Source: Nitrogeniibacter aestuarii
GTDB taxonomy: Bacteria; Pseudomonadota; Gammaproteobacteria; Burkholderiales; Rhodocyclaceae
Length of the DNA: 64,000 nt
Reading direction: 5' to 3'
Assembly (NCBI RefSeq): GCF_017309585.1
Contig: NZ_CP071321.1
Coordinates: 1,240,001 to 1,304,000 of the forward strand
Position numbers and translations under genes: made by a program. Position 1 is the first letter of the stretch. Each line of letters starts with the position of its first letter. This document shows, in pieces, positions 46,154 to 61,200 of this stretch. The notes beneath the pieces are model-generated. The model made no database searches. It saw nothing but the letters and a program-made list of their open reading frames with translations, and was not told the origin of the DNA.

Positions 46154-46246
46154 AGTCCAATACCGGCCGCGGACCGCGCGCCGTAAATTCCCAGTATCGA
46201 ATCAGTCTAAGCTGGCCGAGCGTGCCAGCACACGGAGAAAACCGTC

Positions 46247-49200
46247 ATGGCGAGCAATCAACCCATCGCAACCGTTGTCGCAGTCACCGGCGAAGCCTAC
46301 GCCCGCAACCCGGAAGGCGAATTGCGAGCGCTCAAACCGGGTGACGTACTGCGTGAAGGCGATGTGGTGATCACGCGCAACGGTGGACAGGTCGAACTGG
46401 CGACCACCGACGGCCAGTTGCTTGATATCCAGCCCAACGAGACGGTTGCCATGACCGTCGAACTCTCCGAAACGACACGTCCGGCCCCGGAAGAAGCCGT
46501 GCTCGGCGACGCCACGATCGACCAGGTCATCCAGGCGCTCGAAGGCGATGGCGACATCGACGCACTGCTCGAAGCGCCTGCCGCTGGCTTGGGTGGTGCC
46601 GGCGGTGGTGAAGGCAACAGCTTTGTCCGCTTGCTGCGGATTACGGAAGATACCGACCCGCTGGCCTTCGATTTTGGTGGCACGCGCCAAGGGGAATTCC
46701 CGGAATTCGACAGCACGGGTGATGCGTTCGTGCCTGAAACCATTGTGGCCGACGCTGAGCCGACCATTGGCGTGCTCAGTCTCTCGGGCGACGCGGCTGT
46801 CGTCGAAGGCGAGATGGCGACCTACACCTTGAGCATCAGTGTCGCGCCGAGTACCGATCTGGTCGTGAGCGTTCTGACCGGGCACGTCACCACCGATGAC
46901 GGTGATCTGGTGCCGGTGAGCACGACCGTCACGATCCCGGCCGGCAGCACGTCGGCCACCTTCACCGTCTCCACGATCGATGATGCCTATGCTGATGACG
47001 GCGAAACCTTCACCGTGAGTATCAATGGCGCCAGCGGCGGTGGCTTCGACAGCATCGATATCGCGACCGGAAGCGTCACCACAACCATCAACGACCAGAC
47101 CGGGCCAGATGCCACTCCGGGGCCCGAAGATACGGCAACCATCACGCTTGCCGGCCCGGATTCGGTCGTCGAGAGCAATGACGCGACTTACACGGTCAGT
47201 GTAGACCGCCCCGCAGCGACGGATCTGATCCTCAACGTCACGCTCACCCATATCGACACCGATAGTGGTGACATCGTCAGCGTGCCAGCCACGGTCACCA
47301 TCCCGGCCGGTGCGACAAGCGCCAGTTTCGATGTATCGACTTTCGACGATGTGATTACCGAGGCTGGCGAGAACTACAGCATCTCGATCAGCCTGCCGGC
47401 GAGCCCGGGCGGTGGTTTCGAGAACGTGGTGATCGGGACCGGGACCAAGGTGACTCAAATCGTCGACAACGACGGAATGCCGCAGATCACGATCGACGAC
47501 GTGAGCGTCAATGAAGATGCCGGCACGGCGACCTTCACGGTGAGCCTGTCGAACGCCTCGACCTCGACGGTGAGCGTGGACTACGCCAGCGTGAGCGGCA
47601 GCGCCACGGGCGGAGCCGACTACGGCAACGTCAATGGCACGCTGAGCTTCGCCCCGGGGGTGCTGACCCAGACGATCACGGTGGCGATCACTGATGATGT
47701 GTTCGCCGAAGGCGTCGAGAACTACACGATCGAACTGAGCAACGCAGTCAACGCCGGCATTGCCGACGGCACTGGCCTGGGCACGATCACGGATGAGCCG
47801 ACCGCAGGGCCGGAAGATACCGTCACGCTGAGCATCAGCGGTGATGCCACGGTGGTTGAAGGTGAGACCGCAACCTACACCGTGAGTGTGGATCAGGCTC
47901 CGGCCACCGACCTCGTGGTGAGCGTCGTGACCGGCCATGTGACGACCGACGACGGTGATCTGGTCCCGGTGAGCACCACCGTCACGATCCCGGCCGGTTC
48001 GACCAGTGCGACCTTTACCGTTTCGACCATCGACGACGCCTACGCCGACAATGGTGAAACCTTCACGGCCAGCATCACCGGCAGCACCGGCGGCGGCTAC
48101 GAGAACCTGGTCGTCGGCACATCAAGTGTCACCACCACCATCAACGATCAGACCGGCTCCGACAATCCGCCGGGAGCGGAAGACACCGTTACCCTGAGCA
48201 TCAGTGGCGACGCGACTGTCGTTGAAGGTGAAACCGCGACCTACACGGTCAGCGTCGACCAGGCTCCCGCAACTGACCTCGTGGTCAGCGTCGTGACCGG
48301 TCACGTGACGACGGACGACGGTGACCTCGTGCCGGTGAGCACGACGGTGACGATCCCGGCTGGTTCGACCAGCGCGACCTTCACGGTCTCGACCATCGAT
48401 GACGCCTACGCTGACAACGGCGAGACCTTCACCGCCAGCATCACCGGCAGCACCGGTGGTGGCTACGAGAACCTGGTGGTGGGGACTTCAAGTGTCACCA
48501 CGACCATCAACGACCAGACCGGCAGCGACAACCCGCCGGGAGCAGAGGACACCGTCACCCTGAGCATCAGCGGCGATGCCACGGTCGTTGAAGGCGAAAC
48601 CGCGACCTACACCGTGAGCGTCGATCAGGCTCCGGCGACCGATCTCGTGGTGAGCGTCGTGACCGGTCACGTCACCACCGATGACGGTGATCTGGTGCCG
48701 GTGAGCACGACGGTGACGATTCCTGCCGGCAGCACGAGCTCGACCTTTACGGTCAGCACGATTGACGACGCCTACGCCGACAACGGTGAAACCTTCACGG
48801 CGAGCATCACCGGCAGCACCGGTGGCGGCTACGAGAACCTCGTCGTCGGCACATCAAGTGTCACGACCACGATCAACGACCAGACCGGCAGCGACAACCC
48901 ACCGGGAGCAGAAGACACCGCAACCATCACCCTGAGTGGTCCGAACACGGTGACCGAAGGCAACGACGCCACCTACACAGTGAGCGTCGATCAGCCGACG
49001 GCGACGGACCTGACGCTGAACGTGACACTCACGCACATCGACACGGTGTCGGGTGACATCGTGAGCGTGCCGGCCACGGTGACGATCCCGGCCGGCAGCA
49101 CCAGCGCGACCTTCGATGTATCGACCTTCGATGACACGATCACCGAAGCCGGGGAGAACTACAGCATCTCGATCAGCCTGCCGGCAGTGCCGGGTGGTGG

Positions 49201-52200
49201 CTTCGAGAACGTGGTGATCGGCAGCGGCACGCAAGTGACGCAGATCGTGGATAACGAAGGCGCCCCGCAGATCACGATCGATGACGTGAGTGTGAATGAA
49301 GATGCGGGCACGGCGACCTTCACGGTGAGCCTGTCGAACGCCTCGACCTCGACGGTGAGCGTGGACTATGCCAGCGTGAGCGGCAGCGCCACGGGCGGAG
49401 CCGACTACGGCAACGTCAATGGCACGCTGAGCTTCGCCCCGGGGGTGCTGACCCAGACGATCACGGTGGCGATCACTGATGATGTGTTCGCCGAAGGCGT
49501 CGAGAACTACACGATCGAACTGAGCAACGCAGTCAACGCCGGCATTGCCGACGGCACTGGCCTGGGCACGATCACGGATGAGCCGACCGCAGGGCCGGAA
49601 GATACCGTCACGCTGAGCATCAGCGGTGATGCCACGGTGGTTGAAGGTGAGACCGCAACCTACACCGTGAGTGTGGATCAGGCTCCGGCCACCGACCTCG
49701 TGGTGAGCGTCGTGACCGGCCATGTGACGACCGACGACGGTGATCTGGTCCCGGTGAGCACCACCGTCACGATCCCGGCCGGTTCGACCAGTGCGACCTT
49801 TACCGTTTCGACCATCGACGACGCCTACGCCGACAATGGTGAAACCTTCACGGCCAGCATCACCGGCAGCACCGGCGGCGGCTACGAGAACCTGGTCGTC
49901 GGCACATCAAGTGTCACCACCACCATCAACGATCAGACCGGCTCCGACAATCCGCCGGGAGCGGAAGACACCGTTACCCTGAGCATCAGTGGCGACGCGA
50001 CTGTCGTTGAAGGTGAAACCGCGACCTACACGGTCAGCGTCGACCAGGCTCCCGCAACTGACCTCGTGGTCAGCGTCGTGACCGGTCACGTGACGACGGA
50101 CGACGGTGACCTCGTGCCGGTGAGCACGACGGTGACGATCCCGGCTGGTTCGACCAGCGCGACCTTCACTGTCTCGACCATCGACGATGCCTACGCCGAC
50201 AACGGTGAAACCTTCACCGCCAGCATCACCGGCAGCACCGGTGGTGGCTACGAGAACCTGGTGGTGGGGACTTCAAGTGTCACCACGACCATCAACGACC
50301 AGACCGGCAGCGACAACCCGCCGGGAGCAGAGGACACCGTCACCCTGAGCATCAGCGGCGATGCCACGGTCGTTGAAGGCGAAACCGCGACCTACACCGT
50401 GAGCGTCGATCAGGCTCCGGCGACCGATCTCGTGGTGAGCGTCGTGACCGGTCACGTCACCACCGATGACGGTGATCTGGTGCCGGTGAGCACGACGGTG
50501 ACGATTCCTGCCGGCAGCACGAGCTCGACCTTTACGGTCAGCACGATTGACGACGCCTACGCCGACAACGGTGAAACCTTCACGGCGAGCATCACCGGCA
50601 GCACCGGTGGCGGCTACGAGAACCTCGTCGTCGGCACATCAAGTGTCACGACCACGATCAACGACCAGACCGGCAGCGACAACCCACCGGGAGCAGAAGA
50701 CACCGCAACCATCACCCTGAGTGGTCCGAACACGGTGACCGAAGGCAACGACGCCACCTACACGGTGAGCGTCGATCAGGCACCGGCGACGGACCTGACG
50801 CTGAACGTGACACTCACGCATATCGACACGGTGTCGGGTGACATCGTGAGCGTGCCGGCCACGGTGACGATCCCGGCCGGTAGCACCAGCGCGACCTTCG
50901 ATGTATCGACCTTCGATGACACGATCACCGAAGCCGGGGAGAACTACAGCATCTCGATCAGCCTGCCGGCAGTGCCGGGTGGTGGCTTCGAGAACGTGGT
51001 GATCGGCAGCGGCACGCAAGTGACGCAGATCGTGGATAACGAAGGCGCCCCGCAGATCACGATCGATGACGTGAGTGTGAATGAAGATGCCGGCACGGCG
51101 ACCTTCACGGTGAGCCTGTCGAACGCCTCGACCTCGACGGTGAGCGTGGATTACGCCAGTGTGAGCGGCAGCGCCACGGGCGGAGCCGACTACGGCAACG
51201 TCAATGGCACGCTGAACTTCGCCCCGGGGGTGCTGAGCCAGACGATCACGGTGGCGATCACTGATGACGTGTTCGCCGAAGGGGTCGAGAACTACACGAT
51301 CGAACTGAGCAACGCAGTCAATGCCGGCATTGCCGACGGTACCGGCCTGGGCACGATCACGGATGAACCGACCGCAGGGCCAGAAGATACGGTCACGCTG
51401 AGCATCAGTGGCGACACCACCGTGGTCGAAGGTGAGACCGCAACCTATACCGTGAGTGTGGATCAGGCCCCGGCGACCGACCTTGTGGTCAGTGTCGTGA
51501 CCGGTCATGTCACCACCGATGACGGTGACCTCGTTCCGGTGAGCACCACCGTCACGATCCCAGCCGGTTCGACCAGCGCCACCTTCACGGTCAGCACGAT
51601 TGACGATGCCTACGCCGACAACGGCGAGACCTTCACCGCGAGCATCACCGGTTCGACCGGCGGCGGTTACGAGAACCTGGTGGTGGGGACTTCAAGTGTC
51701 ACCACGACCATCAACGACCAGACCGGCAGCGACAACCCGCCGGGAGCAGAAGACACCGTTACCCTGAGCATCAGCGGCGATACGACCGTGGTCGAAGGTG
51801 AGACCGCGACCTACACCGTGAGTGTGGATCAGGCTCCGGCGACCGATCTCGTGGTCAGCGTCGTGACCGGTCACGTGACGACCGATGACGGTGATCTGGT
51901 GCCGGTGAGTACGACGGTGACCATCCCCGCCGGCAGCACGAGCGCGACCTTCACGGTCAGCACGATTGACGACGCCTACGCCGACAACGGCGAGACCTTC
52001 ACCGCCAGCATCACCGGCAGCACCGGCGGTGGCTACGAGAATCTGGTCGTCGGCACCAGCAGTGTCACCACGACCATCAACGATCAGACTGGTTCTGACA
52101 ATCCTCCGGGAGCGGAAGACACCGTCACCCTGAGTATCAGCGGCGACACCACCGTGGTCGAAGGCGAAACCGCGACTTACACGGTCAGCGTCGACCAGGC

Positions 52201-55200
52201 CCCGGCCACCGACCTCGTGGTGAGCGTGGTCACCGGTCATGTGACGACCGACGATGGCGATCTGGTCCCGGTGAGCACCACGGTGACGATCCCGGCCGGC
52301 AGCACGTCAGCCACTTTCACGGTCAGCACGATCGATGACGCCTACGCCGACAACGGCGAGACCTTTACGGCGAGCATCACCGGCAGCACCGGTGGTGGCT
52401 ACGAGAACCTGGTGGTCGGCACTGCCAGTGTCACCACGACGATCAACGATCAGACCGGCAGCGACAACCCGCCGGGAGCGGAAGACACCGTCACCCTGAG
52501 TATCAGCGGTGATGCGACGGTGATCGAAGGTGAGACCGCAACCTACACGGTCAGTGTCGATCAAGCGCCCGCAACCGACCTCGTGGTCAGTGTCGTGACC
52601 GGTCACGTCACCACGGATGACGGTGACCTCGTGCCGGTCAGCACAACGGTGACCATTCCGGCTGGCTCGACGAGCGCGACCTTCACGGTCAGCACGATTG
52701 ACGATGCCTACGCCGACAACGGCGAGACCTTCACGGCCAGCATCACCGGTTCGACCGGTGGCGGCTATGAAAACCTGGCGGTTGGCACCAGCAGCGTCAC
52801 GACCACGATCAACGATCAGACTGGTTCTGACAATCCTCCGGGAGCGGAAGATACCGTTACCTTGAGCATCAGTGGCGACGCGACTGTCGTTGAAGGCGAA
52901 ACCGCGACCTACACCGTGAGTGTGGATCAGGCCCCGGCCACCGACCTCGTGGTCAGTGTCGTGACCGGCCACGTGACCACCGACGACGGTGATCTGGTGC
53001 CGGTGAGCACCACGGTGACCATTCCGGCTGGTTCGACCAGTGCGACCTTTACCGTTTCGACCATCGATGATGTCTACGCCGACAATGGTGAAACCTTCAC
53101 GGCCAGCATCACTGGCAGTACCGGTGGCGGCTATGAAAACCTGGTGGTCGGCACCAGCAGTGTTACCACCACCATCAACGATCAGACTGGTTCTGACAAT
53201 CCTCCGGGAGCGGAAGACACCGCGACCATCACTCTGAGTGGTCCGGGCACGGTGACCGAAGGCAACGACGCCACCTACACGGTGAGTGTCGATCAGCCCA
53301 CGGCGACGGACCTGACGCTGAACGTGACGCTCACGCATATCGATACGGTGTCGGGCGACATCGTGAGCGTGCCGGCCACGGTGACCATTCCGGCCGGCAG
53401 CACCAGCGCGATCTTCGATGTATCGACCTTCGATGACACGATCACCGAAGCCGGGGAGAACTACAGCATCTCGATCAGTCTGCCGGCAGTGCCGGGCGGT
53501 GGTTTCGAGAACGTGGTGATCGGCAGCGGCACGCAAGTGACGCAGATCGTGGATAACGAAGGCGCCCCGCAGATCACGATCGATGACGTGAGTGTGAATG
53601 AAGATGCGGGCACGGCGACCTTCACGGTGAGCCTGTCGAACGCCTCGACCTCGACGGTGAGCGTGGACTACGCCAGCGTGAGCGGCAGCGCCACGGGCGG
53701 AGCCGACTACGGCAACGTCAATGGCACGCTGAGCTTCGCCCCAGGCGTGCTGAGCCAGACGATCACGGTGGCGATCACTGATGACGTGTTCGCCGAAGGC
53801 GTCGAGAACTACACGATCGAATTGAGCAACGCGGTCAATGCCGGCATTGCCGACGGCACCGGCCTGGGCACGATCACCGATGAACCGACGGCAGGGCCGG
53901 AAGATACGGTCACGCTGAGCATCAGCGGTGATGCCACGGTCGTCGAAGGTGAGACCGCGACTTACACGGTCAGCGTTGACCAGGCCCCGGCCACCGACCT
54001 CGTGGTCAGCGTCGTCACGGGTCACGTGACGACGGACGACGGTGATCTGGTGCCGGTCAGTACGACGGTGACGATTCCCGCCGGCAGCACGAGTGCGACC
54101 TTCACGGTCAGCACGATTGATGATGCCTACGCCGATAACGGCGAGACCTTCACGGCGAGCATCACCGGTTCGACCGGTGGTGGCTATGAAAACCTGGTGA
54201 TCGGCACGAGCAGTGTCACGACCACCATCAACGACCAGACCGGTTCTGACAATCCGCCGGGAGCAGAAGATACGGTCACCCTGAGCATCAGCGGTGACGC
54301 CACCGTGGTCGAAGGCGAAACCTCGACCTACACCGTGAGTGTGGATCAGGCTCCGGCGAGCGACCTTGTGGTCAGCGTCGTGACCGGTCACGTGACCACC
54401 GACGACGGTGATCTGGTCCCTGTGAGCACCACGGTGACAATTCCCGCTGGCTCGACCAGCGCGACCTTCACGGTCAGCACGATCGATGACGCCTACGCCG
54501 ACAACGGCGAGACCTTTACGGCGAGCATCACCGGCAGCACCGGTGGTGGCTACGAGAACCTGGTGGTCGGCACTGCCAGTGTCACCACGACGATCAACGA
54601 TCAGACCGGCAGCGACAACCCGCCGGGAGCGGAAGACACCGTCACCCTGAGTATCAGCGGTGATGCGACGGTGATCGAAGGTGAGACCGCAACCTACACG
54701 GTCAGTGTCGATCAAGCGCCCGCAACCGACCTCGTGGTCAGTGTCGTGACCGGTCACGTCACCACGGATGACGGTGACCTCGTGCCGGTCAGCACAACGG
54801 TGACCATTCCGGCTGGCTCGACGAGCGCGACCTTCACGGTCAGCACGATTGACGATGCCTACGCCGACAACGGCGAGACCTTCACGGCCAGCATCACCGG
54901 TTCGACCGGTGGCGGCTATGAAAACCTGGCGGTTGGCACCAGCAGCGTCACGACCACGATCAACGATCAGACTGGTTCTGACAATCCTCCGGGAGCGGAA
55001 GATACCGTTACCTTGAGCATCAGTGGCGACGCGACTGTCGTTGAAGGCGAAACCGCGACCTACACCGTGAGTGTGGATCAGGCCCCGGCCACCGACCTCG
55101 TGGTCAGTGTCGTGACCGGCCACGTGACCACCGACGACGGTGATCTGGTGCCGGTGAGCACCACGGTGACCATTCCGGCTGGTTCGACCAGTGCGACCTT

Positions 55201-58200
55201 TACCGTTTCGACCATCGATGATGTCTACGCCGACAATGGTGAAACCTTCACGGCCAGCATCACTGGCAGTACCGGTGGCGGCTATGAAAACCTGGTGGTC
55301 GGCACCAGCAGTGTTACCACCACCATCAACGATCAGACTGGTTCTGACAATCCTCCGGGAGCGGAAGACACCGCGACCATCACTCTGAGTGGTCCGGGCA
55401 CGGTGACCGAAGGCAACGACGCCACCTACACGGTGAGTGTCGATCAGCCCACGGCGACGGACCTGACGCTGAACGTGACGCTCACGCATATCGATACGGT
55501 GTCGGGCGACATCGTGAGCGTGCCGGCCACGGTGACCATTCCGGCCGGCAGCACCAGCGCGATCTTCGATGTATCGACCTTCGATGACACGATCACCGAA
55601 GCCGGGGAGAACTACAGCATCTCGATCAGTCTGCCGGCAGTGCCGGGCGGTGGTTTCGAGAACGTGGTGATCGGCAGCGGCACGCAAGTGACGCAGATCG
55701 TGGATAACGAAGGCGCCCCGCAGATCACGATCGATGACGTGAGTGTGAATGAAGATGCGGGCACGGCGACCTTCACGGTGAGCCTGTCGAACGCCTCGAC
55801 CTCGACGGTGAGCGTGGACTATGCCAGCGTGAGCGGCAGCGCCACGGGCGGAGCCGACTACGGCAACGTCAATGGCACGCTGAGCTTCGCCCCGGGGGTG
55901 CTGACCCAGACGATCACGGTGGCGATCACTGATGATGTGTTCGCCGAAGGCGTCGAGAACTACACGATCGAACTGAGCAACGCAGTCAACGCCGGCATTG
56001 CCGACGGTACCGGCCTGGGTACGATCACGGATGAGCCGACGGCAGGGCCGGAAGATACCGTCACGCTGAGCATCAGCGGTGATGCGACTGTGGTCGAAGG
56101 CGAAACCGCGACCTACACCGTGAGTGTGGATCAGGCTCCGGCGACCGACCTCGTGGTCAGCGTGGTCACGGGTCACGTCACCACCGATGACGGCGATCTG
56201 GTGCCGGTGAGCACCACGGTCACGATCCCGGCTGGCAGCACGAGTGCGACCTTTACGGTCAGCACGATTGACGACGCCTACGCCGACAACGGTGAAACCT
56301 TCACGGCGAGCATCACCGGCAGCACCGGTGGTGGCTACGAGAATCTGGTGGTCGGCACCAGCAGTGTCACGACCACCATCAATGATCAAACCGGTAGCGA
56401 CAACCCGCCGGGAACGGAAGACACCGTTACGCTGAGCATCAGTGGCGACGCGACTGTCGTTGAAGGCGAGACCGCGACCTACACCGTGAGTGTCGATCAG
56501 GCCCCGGCCACCGACCTCGTGGTGAGCGTCGTGACCGGTCACGTCACCACCGATGACGGTGACCTAGTGCCGGTGAGCACCACCGTCACCATCCCGGCCG
56601 GTTCGACCAGTGCGACCTTTACCGTTTCGACCATCGACGACGCCTACGCCGACAACGGTGAAACCTTCACGGCGAGCATCACCGGCAGCACCGGTGGTGG
56701 CTACGAGAACCTGGTCGTCGGCACCAGCAGTGTTACCACCACCATCAACGATCAGACTGGTTCTGACAATCCTCCGGGAGCGGAAGACACCGTCACCCTG
56801 AGTATCAGCGGCGACGCCACCGTGGTCGAAGGTGAGACCGCGACCTACACCGTGAGTGTGGATCAGGCCCCGGCGACCGATCTGGTGGTCAGCGTCGTGA
56901 CCGGTCACGTGACCACCGACGACGGTGATCTGGTCCCTGTGAGCACCACGGTGACAATTCCCGCTGGCTCGACGAGCGCGACCTTCACGGTCTCGACCAT
57001 CGACGACGCTTACGCCGACAACGGTGAAACCTTCACCGCCAGCATCACCGGCAGCACCGGTGGTGGCTACGAGAATCTGGTCGTCGGCACCAGCAGTGTT
57101 ACCACCACCATCAACGATCAGACCGGCTCCGACAATCCGCCGGGAGCGGAAGACACCGTTACCCTGAGCATCAGTGGCGACGCGACTGTCGTTGAAGGCG
57201 AAACCGCGACCTACACCGTGAGTGTGGATCAGGCCCCGGCCACCGACCTCGTGGTCAGTGTCGTGACTGGTCACGTCACCACCGATGACGGTGATCTGGT
57301 GCCGGTGAGCACCACTGTCACCATCCCTGCGGGCAGCACGAGCGCCACCTTCACGGTCAGCACGATTGATGACGCCTACGCTGACAACGGCGAAACCTTC
57401 ACCGCCAGCATCACCGGCAGCACCGGTGGTGGCTACGAGAACCTGGTCGTGGGCACATCAAGTGTCACCACCACCATCAACGATCAGACCGGTAGCGACA
57501 ATCCGCCGGGAGCAGAGGATACCGTCACCCTGAGCATCAGCGGTGATGCGACTGTGGTCGAAGGCGAAACCGCGACCTACACCGTGAGTGTCGATCAAGC
57601 CCCCGCGACTGACCTCGTGGTGAGCGTGGTCACGGGCCACGTGACCACGGACGATGGCGATCTGGTGCCGGTGAGTACCACCGTCACGATCCCGGCTGGT
57701 TCGACCAGCGCCACCTTCACTGTCTCGACCATCGACGATGCCTACGCCGACAATGGTGAAACCTTCACCGCCAGCATCACCGGCAGCACCGGTGGTGGCT
57801 ACGAGAACCTGGTCGTCGGCACCAGCAGTGTCACCACGACCATCAACGACCAGACCGGCAGCGACAACCCGCCGGGAGCAGAGGACACGGTCACGCTGAG
57901 CATCAGTGGTGACGCCACGGTCGTTGAAGGTGAAACCGCAACCTACACCGTGAGCGTCGACCAGGCTCCCGCAACTGATCTCGTGGTGAGCGTGGTCACG
58001 GGCCACGTGACGACGGACGACGGTGATCTGGTGCCGGTGAGCACCACCGTAACGATCCCGGCCGGCTCGACCAGCGCGACCTTCACGGTCAGCACGATTG
58101 ACGACGCCTACGCCGACAACGGTGAAACCTTCACCGCCAGCATCACCGGCAGCACCGGTGGTGGTTACGAGAACCTTGTGGTCGGCACTGCCAGTGTCAC

Positions 58201-61200
58201 CACGACCATCAATGATCAAACCGGCAGCGACAACCCGCCGGGAGCGGAAGATACCGTCACGCTGAGCATCAGCGGTGATGCCACGGTCGTTGAAGGCGAA
58301 ACCGCGACCTACACCGTGAGCGTCGATCAAGCCCCCGCGACTGACCTCGTGGTGAGCGTGGTCACGGGCCACGTGACGACCGACGACGGTGATCTGGTGC
58401 CGGTGAGCACCACCGTGACGATCCCGGCCGGCTCGACCAGTGCGACCTTTACCGTCTCGACCATCGATGACGCCTACGCCGACAACGGCGAGACCTTCAC
58501 GGCGAGCATCACCGGCAGCACCGGCGGTGGCTACGAGAACCTTGTGGTCGGCACTGCCAGTGTCACCACGACCATCAATGATCAAACCGGCAGCGACAAC
58601 CCGCCGGGAGCGGAAGATACCGTCACGCTGAGCATCAGCGGTGATGCCACGGTCGTTGAAGGCGAAACCGCGACCTACACCGTGAGCGTCGATCAAGCCC
58701 CCGCGACTGACCTCGTGGTGAGCGTGGTCACGGGCCACGTGACGACCGACGACGGTGATCTGGTGCCGGTGAGCACCACCGTGACGATCCCGGCCGGCTC
58801 GACCAGTGCGACCTTTACCGTCTCGACCATCGATGACGCCTACGCCGACAACGGCGAGACCTTCACGGCGAGCATCACCGGCAGCACCGGTGGCGGCTAC
58901 GAGAACCTCGTCGTCGGCACATCAAGTGTCACGACCACGATCAACGACCAGACCGGCAGCGACAACCCACCGGGAGCAGAAGACACCGCGACCATCACCC
59001 TGAGTGGTCCGGGCACGGTGACCGAAGGCAACGACGCCACCTACACGGTGAGTGTCGATCAGCCCACGGCCACGGATCTGACGCTGACCGTGACGCTCAC
59101 GCATATCGATACGGTGTCGGGCGACATCGTGAGCGTGCCGGCCACGGTGACGATCCCGGCCGGCAGCACCAGTGCGACCTTCGATGTATCGACCTTCGAT
59201 GACACGATCACCGAAGCCGGGGAGAACTACAGCATCTCGATCAGCCTGCCGGCGGTGCCGGGTGGTGGTTTCGAGAACGTGGTGATCGGCAGCGGCACTC
59301 AGGTGACCCAGATCATCGACAATGATCCGGATGCGGTGGATGACACGATTTCGACCAACGAAGACACCGCTGTCGTCGTGCCGGTTCGTGACAACGATAT
59401 CGATCCGGATGGCGATCCGCTCACCGTGACGGCAGTCACCCAAGGCAGCAACGGTACCGTGACGATCGATCCGGTCTCGGGCAACCCGGTCTATACGCCG
59501 AACCCGGACTTCTTCGGTTCTGATTCCTTCACCTACACGATCACTGATGGCAATGGTGGTGTCGATACGGCCACCGTGACGGTCAATGTCGTGCCGGTCA
59601 ATGATGCTCCGGTCGTCACCGGTGGCGCGGTCAGCGGCACCGAGGATACGTCGGTGGTCGTTGATTGGGCGAGCTTTGGCATCAGTGATGTGGACAACCC
59701 GACCTCGGCGATCGAGGTGGAATTGACCAGCCTTCCATCGGACGGCGTGCTCGAAGTGTTCAACGGCACGTCCTGGGTGGCCGCTGTTGCTGGTCAGACA
59801 CTTACATCCGCCCAGATCCAGGCCGGCAACCTGCGCTTTACGCCGGATACTCATGAATCTGGCGACGACGGGTTTGCGACCGCAGGCACGGGCGACCAGC
59901 AAGACGACTACGCCAGCTTCAGCTTTACCGCCAGTGATGGCGCCGGTGGTGTGACGCCGGGCGTGGTCACGGTGGACATCACGCCGGTGGCCGATGCGCC
60001 CACGCTTTCGCTCGGCACCACCGTGGTGGATTTCACCGACGGTGTCGCCAGCGATCTGTCGGTGCCGGCCGGCACGGGACTGGTGCTGGATGTGTTCCTC
60101 AACGTCTCGACGATGGACAGCACAATTGCCGCCGACGCCGATACGCTCGAGGCGGCGGTGTCGGGCCTGACGCCCAACAGTTCATCGGTTGTTCAAAGTC
60201 TCGGGACCGATTCGACAGCCGCCGGTGCCGCCGATATTCCGACGGATGGCCTGTTCCGGCTCACCGGGGTGATCTTCCTGGAGGCGGGTCACACGTATTC
60301 GCTTGAAGGCTACCGTGACGACACGATGCACATCGAAATCGGTGACAACGTGGTCTATTCGCAAGGCTTCAATAATTGGGGCGACTACCAGAGCGCGGAT
60401 TTCGTGCCGAGCGAGAGTGGCTACTACACCTTCGAGCTGTACGCGTACAACGGCGACGGCGTGGGTGACATCAGTGCGCTGATGTCTATCGATGGCGGCA
60501 CAGCCGTGGCGCTGTCGAACTTCCCCATCTACACGAACATCGGTGATGTTGCGGACGCAGGCGGACAGTACTCGGCCTACGTGGGCAGCGCCGATGGCGG
60601 GTATTACCCCATCCGCTACAACGAGGGCCTGGAAGACACGCCGATTCAGTTGCAGGACGTGGCCTCTGCGCTGGTGGATACGGACGGTTCGGAAGTGCTC
60701 GACGTCGCCATCTCGGACATTCCCGTGGGCGCGGTGCTGACCGATGGAACAAACAGCTTCACCGCCTCCTCGGGCAACACCACGGCCAACGTGACCGGTT
60801 GGGATCTGACGCGCCTGAACATCACGGCCCCGCTCGACTTCGCTGGTAGCTTCGACCTGACGGTGACGTCGACCAGTACGGAATCGTCCAACGGGGATGC
60901 GGCCAGCACGACGGCCATCATTCCGGTGACCGTACTACCCATCAATGATGCGCCCACGATCGTTTCCGGCAGCGTCAATGTGTCGGAAGAAGGATTGACC
61001 GGTGGCTTGGTGGATACCAGCGGAACACCGGTCGATACCACCGATTCGGCGACCCAGACCGGCTCGATCAGCATCAGTGACCCGGACAGTACCGTCAGCG
61101 TCACGCTGTCGGGGCCGGCCGGCATCACCTCCAACGGTGTCGCCATCACCTGGTCGGGCGATGGTACGGCGGGCAACCCCTTGATCGGCAGCGCCGGCGA

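Larger units (their letters stand above)
46760..58978 (+). repeat. 24 A-type tandem repeats of 366 bp (122 aa) in five blocks
   Basis: Unit length is exactly 366 bp. Blocks are at 47813-48910 (3), 49598-50695 (3), 51383-53212 (5), 53900-55363 (4) and 56051-58978 (8), plus one divergent copy at 46760-47125. Spacing between block starts is explained by 366-bp units plus 687-bp B-C modules. Copies differ mainly at synonymous or single positions (for example ATVVEG/TTVVEG/ATVIEG, DAYADN/DVYADN, SSVTTT/ASVTTT). Confidence 0.93.
47126..59322 (+). repeat. Six B modules and five Calx-beta-like C modules interleaved with A blocks
   Basis: B-C pairs of 687 bp begin at 47126, 48911, 50696, 53213 and 55364; a sixth B without C begins at 58979. 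B reads EDTATITLSGP...TLTHIDTVSGDIVSVPATVTIP; C reads APQITIDDVSVNEDAGTATFTVSLS...TDDVFAEGVENYTIEL. Spacing between pairs is constant at 687 bp, so block length varies only in the number of A units. Confidence 0.9.

Noticed and set aside
52307..56542. Very long open frame (about 1,400 codons) on the minus strand inside the adhesin
   Set aside because: It is antisense to repetitive coding DNA; the 366-bp unit lacks stops in that frame, so it repeats the same peptide. No ribosome site or independent coding signal.
47813..58978. Regular direct repeats resembling a CRISPR array
   Set aside because: The unit is 366 bp, continuous and in frame with the adhesin; there are no short repeats separated by unique spacers.
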